This document shows, piece by piece, positions 57,248 through 64,000 of a DNA stretch of 64,000 nt. The notes under the pieces are model-generated. The model searched no databases, was not told the origin of the DNA, and saw nothing but the letters and a program-made list of their open reading frames with translations. Numbering within the stretch: position 1 is the stretch's first letter; each line of letters begins with the position of its first letter. This stretch comes from Diphasiastrum complanatum (Eukaryota; Streptophyta; Lycopodiopsida; Lycopodiales; Lycopodiaceae), in NCBI GenBank assembly GCA_029204225.1, contig CM055093.1, positions 35,166,525 through 35,230,524 of the forward strand, read 5' to 3'. Both the position numbers and the translations under genes were made by a program.

Positions 57248-57347
57248 TGGTACCGCCCTGGTACCGCGGATCTCAAGGCGGTATCGTACTGGCGGTACCA
57301 CCATTATGGTACCGGCGGCACCATAATGGCAGTACCACCAGCCACTG
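57248..57347. repeat. GGTACC-word array at the 3' end of hAT copy C
   Basis: The same succession of words as in copies A and B is present, with several substitutions (GGTATCG, GGCACC, CAGTACC). It is preceded by a TA microsatellite inside an A-rich tract. Confidence 0.85.
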
Positions 57348-57617
57348 ATATATATATATACTAGTAAAGAGTGCTCGTCGTTGACGGGCAATGGAGGCCG
57401 ATCTAGGTGGCGGCCGATGATTTGGATGATGGCCGATCTCGCACATCTCACATCTCGAATATCTAACATATCTCACACATCTCGACCATAATAGGGGTCA
57501 AAATTTAACCATGTTCAACAATAGCACAAGGAGTATCTTAATAAAAAGGTTGACGGGGGCGGTAGGCGATCTGTGTTTGCAAATGTCTGCTAACAGGCAG
57601 CCCACAGTTCAAAGTGA
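57348..57617. other. Unassigned DNA between hAT C and the foldback element
   Basis: A TA run of about 14 bp is followed by DNA with ATCTCGCACATCTCACATCTCG-type short repeats (57430-57485, read in parts). No gene is recognised. Confidence 0.4.
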
Positions 57618-58870
57618 ATATGTTGTTCATGCATGTGTGTTTTGTTAGAATTCGATGCTCAGCCTCAATAATGAGCATCTTTCTTTGCCAAGCTCAACGT
57701 TGGGTCGGAAAAGTTTCATCCTTGGGAAAAATTCGAGTCATGGGAAAAATTCGAGTCATTGGAAAAATTCGAGTCATGGGAAAAATTTGAGTGATTGGAA
57801 AAATTTAATCCTTCGGAAAAATTCGAGTCATTGGAAAAATTCGATCCTTTCGGAAAAATTCGAGTCATTGGAAAAATTCGAGTTATTGGAAAAATTCGAT
57901 CCTTTGGAAAAAATTCGAGCCTTTGGAAAAATTCGAGTCTTTAGAAAAATTTGAGTCAATAGAAGAATTCATGGAAAAATTGGAGTTATTGGAAAAATTC
58001 GATCCTTTGGAAAAATTCGAGTCATGGAAACATTCGATCCTTTGGAAAAATTCGAGTCATTAATAAAATTTGAGTCTTCGGAAAAATTTGAGTCTTTTGA
58101 AAAATTCGAGTCTTGGGAAAATTCGAGTCTTTTGAAAACTTCGAGTCTTTGGAAAATTCGAATCTTCGGAAAAATTCAAGTCTTCCGTGATTATCAACAC
58201 CACAGAAGGCTGTACAGCCCTCGCTGGGTTGGGGGCAGAAAGAAAGCAAACCAATGCATTAGCTGTAAGGAAATTTCAGGCAATGCTGAGAAGCATCGTG
58301 TGTCATAAGATTAGAACACGTTGATGGGGTGATGCCACTGAGATGAATTTTTCCCAAGACTCGAATTTTTCAAAAGACTCAAATTTTTTCCAAGACTCGA
58401 ATTTCATTAAAGACTCGAATTTTTCCAAAGGATCAAATGTTTTCATGACTTGAATTTTTCCAAAGGATCGAATTTTTCCAATGACTCGAATTTTTCCATG
58501 AATTTTTCCATGACTCGAATTTTTCCAAAGGCTCGAATTTTTCCAAGGGCTCGAATTTTTTCCAAAAGGCTCAAATTTTTCTAAAGGATCGAATTTTTCC
58601 AATGACTCGAATTTTTTTAATGACTCGAATTTTTTCGAAGGATCGAATTTTTCTAGAGACTCGAATTTTTCAAAAGATTCAAATTTTTTTGGAAAAACTC
58701 GAATTTTTCAAAGACTCGAATTTTTCCCATGACTCGAATTTTTCCAATGACTCGAATTTTTCCAAAGGATCAAACTTTTCCGACCCAACGTTGAGCTTGG
58801 CAAAGAAAGATGCTCATTATTGAGGCTGAGCATCGAATTCTAACAAAACACACATGCATGAACAACATAT
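57618..58870. mobile_element. Foldback element of 1.25 kb with 18-bp tandem-repeat arms
   Basis: The outer approximately 105 bp form a nearly perfect inverted repeat: ATATGTTGTTCATGCATG through the GTTGGGTCGGAAAAGTTT region on the left, and its complement on the right (58765-58870). Next inside, each arm is a tandem array of an 18-bp unit GGAAAAATTCGAGTCATT with variants (left about 57720-58190, right about 58345-58765), in opposite orientation. A unique centre of about 150 bp (58190-58345) separates them. Open frames across the arms (KNSSHWKNSS-like) are by-products. No transposase is inside. Long inverted arms of short tandem repeats are the definition of foldback transposons. Confidence 0.9.
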
Positions 58871-58899
58871 GCAGTGGAACAGTCCACAGAAGCGTTCTG

Positions 58900-59248
58900 G
58901 GCTAGCGAGAGAGGAGAGAAAGAGGGCGGGAGAGAGAGCTATGGTGAGTGAGGGAGAGAGAGCTATGGTGGGTGAGGGAGAGCTATGGTGTGCATGTGGG
59001 TGGGTTATGGTGTGTGTGTGTGTGTGTGTGTGTGTGGTGATTTGTGTGTGTGTGTGAGAGAGAGAAAGAGACAGAGTGAGAGAGAGAGAGAGAGAGAGAT
59101 CGAGAGAGAGTATTTGTGTGTGTGTGTGTGTGTATACGAGACATGGTGCGCGTGTGAGTTTAGGGTTTAGGGTCTGCGTGCTTGGGTTTAGGGTTTAGGA
59201 GGAAAGAGAGAGAGAGATATTAGATTTGTGTGCTTGTGTGTGTGTTTT

Positions 59249-59276
<28 letters not shown>
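58900..59276. repeat. GA/GT microsatellite cluster with TTTAGGG words
   Basis: GAGAG and GTGTGT runs (58914-59150, 59202-59276) surround two pairs of telomere-type TTTAGGG units (59159-59199). The (GA) run ends directly at the ATG of the hAT D transposase, so part of it would be its 5' UTR. Confidence 0.8.
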
Positions 59277-59281
<5 letters not shown>

Positions 59282-62277
59282 CTCTCGTCCCATTTGGGAT
59301 GAGGTGGAGTTGTTGATCGACAAAAAGTGGCGTTGCCCTTTTTGTCGAAAGCAGTACACACAGCGAACGCCTCTCGGGTTCGAGCACATTTGGGGGGATT
59401 GCGAGTCCAACCCATAGGGGGACGCTATGGGATCGGCGTTTGTATGGTCATCCCCTCTGTGGAGAGGGCTGGCATTCTCGACACATACACCGCCACCACC
59501 CCCGTCGCCGCCTCCGCCTCCGCCACCGCCACCCCTACCGCCTCCACCAGTACTCCCCATGGATCCACAGCCTCCACTACTGCACCTACGCCTGTGCCAC
59601 CACCTTCAGATCTGCATGGTCCATCTGCATCCTCCGCTTCCGCACCTACACCTATGCCACCACCTCCAGATCCACATCGTCCAGCCGCATCCTCCCAGCC
59701 ATCCACATCTCGAGGCACCAGACAGATGTATGTCGGGATCTTTCAAAGAGGGGCAGTACAAAGAGGCCACTAGGACCATAGCACAGATGTTCTATGACCT
59801 GAACCTCCCCCTTATCATGTCATCATCCCGCATCTTTCGAGAGGCTATCTCGAAAGTTGCAGTCTTCGGGCCCGACTACACACCACCCACAGCCGACGCG
59901 CTTTGCGGCCCTTTGCTCCAAGAGCGGGTTGCATCCGTCAAAGAGAGACTAGCTGCATTGCAGGAGGGTTGGGATAGATACGGCTGCTTCATCATGGCTG
60001 ATGGGTGGACTGATCGTCGTAGACGCCCACTCATCAACGTCATTGTTTCCAGCTGCTACGGTTCCATGTTCCTCCGCAGCGTCGACGCCTCTGAGGCAGG
60101 GAGAGTGCACACGGCCGAGTACATCTGTGGCATCATCTACGCGGCGATAGAGGAGGTTGGGCCAGAGCGCGTTGTCCAGGTAAATTTTTTTTCATTAGTT
60201 GCTTGATACAAATGTTTCAATAGTTTTCGATTGATTGCAATGTGTTTCCAAGCTTTGCATTAATCGTATCAACTGATCGCGATAGGTTGTGACGGACAAT
60301 GCGTCCAATTGCCACGGTATGGGCGAGCTTCTTATGGCAGAGTACCCCTCCATTGTGTGGACTCCATGTGCCGCACATTCACTGGACCTCCTCCTGCATT
60401 CCATCGGGTGCCTGCCTTGGGTCAGTGAGATTCTCACGAGGGCACTTGCGGTTGTGGACTTCATCACACGCAAGCGCCGCACCACTGCCCTTTTCCGCAC
60501 ATTCAGCAGGTAAGATGCTACTTATTTTTTGGCTCGTTCAAGATGCTTCTTATTTTTTCACTCGTTCCGTGTGTGCCTCTAATTCCGTTTGTCAATGCCG
60601 GCTCGACTTGAAGAAGCCTGCTCGCACCACTTCGCCTTTCAGTTCATCATGCTTGAGCGGCTACACAAGCTCAAGGGTGATTTGCGGTGCATGGCTACTT
60701 CTGCAGAGTTCACAGCCATGGACCTGTCCACGACCCCAGAGGGCTTGGCCTTCCACGAGATCCTCTTCATGGAGCCTTTCTGGGTTGATATGCAACAGCT
60801 CATGGACGTCATGCGCCCCATCTACTCTGTTCTGAGGCTCGTTGATCGCGAGGGGTGCACGATAGGCCTCATATACGAGTTCATGGACCGCATAGGCGAC
60901 TCTCTCCAGCGTTCTGAGTTGGACCCTGCCAGGTTTAACTTTTTCCGTCTCACCATCTTTCCTTCCATTCGTACTTTGTTTCGTCTTGTTGCCGCAGCAC
61001 GCAATCGTGTAATTGTTGCCTCCACATGGTATGGTCCACAAGTTGGAGCCTATTAGGCGGTTGTGGCGGCGACGATGGGATAAGTTTCACCGGCCCATTC
61101 ACAGTGTGGCCCACATATTGCATCCGTTGTTTCATAGCACTCACGCGTATCGCTGCTCCAGACAGTTCGACGAGGACCTTGCACATGTCCGAGAGAACAG
61201 GCTTATGCCTATATCATGGTGGGATAGCTACGGCGCTGGACAGCCAGACCTGAGGACGCTTGCGTTCCGAGTCCTTTCACAGGTATGTTATCTAATCTCA
61301 TTCATCAAACCAGTTTTCGCATTGTCTCTACAAGGCCGGGACTAACGAAAGTGGCTGCCAATTAATGCAGGATTGTTCTGCTTGTGTGTGCGAGTGGAAC
61401 TGGTTAGCATTCAGCCTTGTTCACACGAACAGGCGGAACCGCCTCACGACTGAGCGATGCAATGACTTGGTGTACTGCAACACCAACACCAGGGTGGTTC
61501 GACACATCGCGGACAGCATGAGAGCAAGAGGCGTACGCTCCCTACTGTTGCAAGTATATGTCTATGCTCTATCATTTGCTCTCTTATTAGTTTAAGACAA
61601 TCAATTTAATGCCCTCACGATTGCTTCGGCTATTCTCACGAATGATCGACTTGTGTAGGTCAATCCCGATGATTGCCTTGTTCCAGCAGCCGATCCTGAG
61701 GGAGAGCCAGAGGTTGATCCAGACGAGGCCGCTCGGCTTGCTCTGTGAGGTGATCCTGAGGATGATTCTGACATTGAGGAGCCTACCCCCCTCCCTGTTG
61801 ACGTTCCATTGCCCTCCTCCTCTGATGAGCCCACATATGATTGCGACGAGACAGTCGACATTGCAGGGGATGGTCTGCGTGCCCCACCCAATACTCCCGC
61901 TACACGCCCCCTTTCAGATGATTGCTGGTCAGAGTTTGCGAGGGAGACAGAGGCTGCCGCCCAGAGACAGATTGCGCAGAGACGATTCAGAGCATCACAG
62001 GCAGTCGGTTCTTCCCAGAGACCCCCTCGTGGCAGAGGGAGACCCCCAGGCAGGAGTATACCACAGAGGGTTCCTTCCGGCAAACCCAGAGGCAGGCCAG
62101 CCAAGAGGGGACACACCGATGATTTTTCTAGTTTCTCTGGCAGGCGTTGCCCAGACTTGGAGGAGTCCCAGATGCCTCCAGACTCCTAGCGAGACTTTGT
62201 ATTTGACACCCCTACAAATGCTTCTGGCACGCAGAGGGATGATTTTTTTAGCACAGACTTGGTAGATATTGATACAT
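59277..62277 (+). pseudogene. hAT copy D: second transposase family (BED finger, DUF659, AT-hooks)
   Basis: ATG 59277 starts a short BED finger (C20, C23, H37, C42), stopped by TAG 59415-59417. The same frame reopens through a Pro-rich linker to the catalytic part (QMFYDLNLPL, GCFIMADGWTDRRRRPLINV) and ends at a GT donor after 60179. Exon 60286-60509 has VVTDNASN and TPCAAHSLDLL. A further exon, about 60596-60932, shows a one-base loss near 60628. Next come about 61046-61282 (RRRWDKFHRPIHS), 61371-61553 (SACVCEWNWLAFSLVHTNRR) and a last exon from 61659 with TGA 61746-61748, two AT-hooks (GRGRPPGR, KPRGRPAKRG) and TAG 62187-62189. It is related to, but clearly distinct from, A-C. Confidence 0.85.
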
Positions 62278-62457
62278 AGAGCATCATGTACATTGGCATC
62301 ATATGAGATGTATATATTTTTTTACAATCTATTCGTGTCATGGCTAATTTATCATGGTTGGTTACAAATGGTTAGGTATGTGAAATTTGAATGGCTAGTT
62401 AGAATTGGTTTGAATTACGCAATTTGAATGGTTAGTTAGAAATGGCTTGCTCTGTGC

Positions 62458-62489
<32 letters not shown>

Positions 62490-63020
62490 GACGTAGTATG
62501 AAAATTGTAAATGTTGCAGCTATTGTTTTACACAAGCGCATCTTCATGTCTCTCATATCTTATGCATCATGTCCAATCATTGAACCCTAAACACTAAACC
62601 CCACACCCTGACAAATGGCACAATTAACATAACACCCTAAAAACAATCCCTAACAAATCGCACTTGTGCCGCATACACTTGAACTCGTGTATAATGCCAG
62701 GAATACAGTCCACAGGTTCGTGATCCCGATACGAACCCAAGGGATCGTGCCTGGCGCGATTCAGGTATCGTTCAGTCAAAATGGCCCGTCGCAGGGAGTG
62801 AAACGCAATTAGGTCTAGCAAAATGGGCATAGTAGTGTGTAGGTCTTGTGGTTCCCTGTTTTGAGAGCTTGTCACTCTTCTGGTGAGCATTGATTTCCCC
62901 CAAAGACTTGTGGTCCTGAGAGCTTGTCACACTTGTGGTGAGCGTTCACCTCTCCCAAATCCTCTGGTGAGCATTCACTTCTTTGAGACAGTCACTGATG
63001 CACCCTAAACCCTAAATTTG
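62278..63020. other. hAT D 3' region with CCCTAAA words
   Basis: This region holds an AT-rich stretch, a (GA)n run near 62464-62490, and then CCCTAAACACTAAACCCC (from about 62584) and CACCCTAAACCCTAAA (62999-63016). These telomere-type words are the reverse complement of those upstream of the D transposase. Between them lies a - strand ORF, listed separately. Element ends could not be defined. Confidence 0.4.
62624..62890 (-). CDS. Hypothetical 88-aa ORF convergent to the hAT D transposase
   Basis: The open frame starts MLTRRVTSSQNREPQDLHTT and includes SLRRAILTERYLNRARHDPL and a C-terminal IIHEFKCMRHKCDLLGIVF. Its composition (Arg, His, Cys, Leu) is protein-like, and its position mirrors that of the convergent gene in copies A-C, but I see no sequence resemblance to it and recognise no domain. 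It may be a chance ORF. Confidence 0.3.
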   Translation of the reverse strand: MLTRRVTSSQNREPQDLHTTMPILLDLIAFHSLRRAILTERYLNRARHDPLGSYRDHEPVDCIPGIIHEFKCMRHKCDLLGIVFRVLC

Positions 63021-63735
63021 TAATCTGTTTGCCATGCAAACCATCATCTTCACTCCAAACTTCTTTCAGATCTTTCTTTGCCGCTTTTTTGGAGCTTAGT
63101 TCCCAATGAAGGTTCGTAATAATTTATGGACTGCTCATTAGTCATCGTTGTTTGGTAATATCTCAGTTATGGGAGGCATGGGCAGTGGTTAGGTTTGTTG
63201 GAAATTTTTTTAACCTTTTTCCTTTTTTTTTAACAGGAGATATCAAGCTCAAAGCTATCAAAAGCCCTTAGCCCGAGGAAGAGCAAGAAAAGATAAGAGA
63301 GCTCTATGAAATGAGCAATGTATGTAGCCAAAGCAACAATATGTAATAAGGTGCAGGTGTCACATTGCCGCACAAGCCACAAGGAAGCAATCATGGCAAG
63401 GTGAAGATTTGGACTTGAAGGTAGTCCAAAGACGTAAGCCCTCTCGATCAATCAAGAAGTATCCCACATAGAGCCATACAAAAGCACAATGGAAAGGTGT
63501 AAGGCCCCAACTATGACATAAAAAGGCAAGCACCACACCAACCTATCCAGCCCAAAGCACCTCGTAAATGTATAATCACGAGAGTCGCTACAAATAATAA
63601 TATTTCACACCAAGCTAATAAACTGAGAGTGCTATTGGAATGTAGAAATTGACATCATCATGCTTGTAGGCACACCCAAAGCCGATAGACCAAGCTAACA
63701 CCTAAAGGATACACTAGAAAATGTAGAAGCGTCGT
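63021..63735. other. Unassigned DNA
   Basis: No gene or repeat was recognised. A - strand ORF at 63230-63451 looks hydrophobic (ATYIAHFIELSYLFLLFLGL) but has no recognisable family and no supporting context. Confidence 0.4.
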
Positions 63736-64000
63736 TACTAGCGAACTTGTTTCCACTCCTTGGGAATGCGTTCCCACGTTCCCGGACATGACGAACTTTT
63801 GGGAATGCGTTCCCATGTTCCCAAACACAAGGAACAATTTTTTCATTTATTTTGCATTTCAGCCTTCAAAATCGTGTAAGTTTATGTAGAGATACCTCTA
63901 ATTTGAATTTATGAACTATGAAGTTGTTCAAAAATATTAAAAACATTTGACTTTATCGTTTTATATTTTAAAATGATCACATGGCGTTCCAACTTTCTCG
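63736..64000. mobile_element. Palindromic-word element (GGGAATGCGTTCCC words), cut by the window edge
   Basis: The left end begins CTAGCGAACTTGTTTCC and holds two GGGAATGCGTTCCC palindromes (63760-63773, 63801-63814) plus ACGTTCCCGG. An A/T-rich body follows, and GGCGTTCCAAC appears at the last bases of the window, where a right-hand array would start. The words resemble those of the element at 6749-6928. Confidence 0.55.

Larger units (their letters stand above)
46030..57347 (+). mobile_element. hAT copy C, split by Copia-4, TSD ATATATAT
   Basis: The copy begins CATAGGTCCCGCGG at 46030 and ends CCACTG at 57347, where A and B end CTATG. ATATATAT flanks both sides (46022-46029, 57348-57355). 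Removing Copia-4 (48906-54691 plus one target copy) leaves about 5.5 kb. The transposase has two internal deletions and several stops. The convergent second gene is damaged. It is the most decayed of the three copies and thus probably the oldest. Confidence 0.9.
27571..64000 (+). other. NHX intron of more than 36 kb (or 3' disruption of the gene)
   Basis: After the GTAAGT donor no further NHX exon was recognised. The space is occupied by the Ty3 relic, Copia-1, hAT copies A-D, a LINE ORF1 copy, Copia-4 and a foldback element. If the gene is functional, all of these are intronic. If not, the gene has lost its C-terminal half here. Confidence 0.55.

Noticed and set aside
57720-58765. CRISPR-like array in the 18-bp repeats
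   Set aside because: The units abut without unique spacers, vary in sequence, and occur in two opposite arms. The DNA is plant nuclear.
57655-58823. KNSSHWKNSS-like and FSKDSNF-like ORFs in the foldback arms
   Set aside because: They arise because the repeat unit is 18 bp, a multiple of three. They occur on both strands equally and have no non-repetitive part.

Overview
This window is nuclear DNA of a land plant with a large, transposon-swollen genome. The only host gene I can support is a vacuolar-type Na+(K+)/H+ antiporter (NHX family) on the + strand. Seven of its exons (4329-27570, 597 bp, 199 codons, in phase with no stop) are spread over 23 kb; the 5' exons and the 3' end are not visible. 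Introns reach 14.3 kb, and the last one runs beyond 36 kb. Introns of this size, full of Copia, Ty3, LINE and hAT debris, fit a fern, gymnosperm or another large-genome plant. I cannot name the species.

Layout. 1-4328: microsatellite and a very decayed Copia relic. 4329-13016: five NHX exons whose introns hold two small hAT-type elements with perfect 8-bp target duplications (6749-6928 and 7481-8259). 13017-27290: one intron with a LINE relic (- strand), a Copia element lacking reverse transcriptase (17821-21617) and a decayed Copia relic (25378-26790). 27291-27570: two more NHX exons. 27571-36600: a Ty3 chromovirus relic (- strand) split by Copia-1 (29045-34614, TSD GGTGT). 36609-57347: three head-to-tail copies (A, B, C) of one hAT family, each in a TA microsatellite, with an ORF1-only LINE copy between B and C and Copia-4 (48906-54691, TSD AGGGG) inside C. 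57618-58870: a foldback element built from an 18-bp tandem unit. 59150-63020: a second hAT family (D). The right edge is a further small element.

The main novelty is the hAT-like family. Copies B and C encode a BED-finger/DUF659 transposase with a long proline/acidic C-terminal extension ending in two AT-hooks. All three copies also carry a conserved, convergent second gene for a charged protein of about 121 residues. The ends are not plain terminal inverted repeats. They are arrays of short GC-rich palindromic words (GGTACC/CCGCGG) next to A/T tracts, bounded by CATAG...CTATG. Small elements elsewhere show the same layout with other words (GAATCGCGATTC, GGAACGCGTTCC, GGACGC/GCGTCC, GATCACGATCC). 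Some of them share an internal core although their words differ. No transposon copy here looks fully intact.
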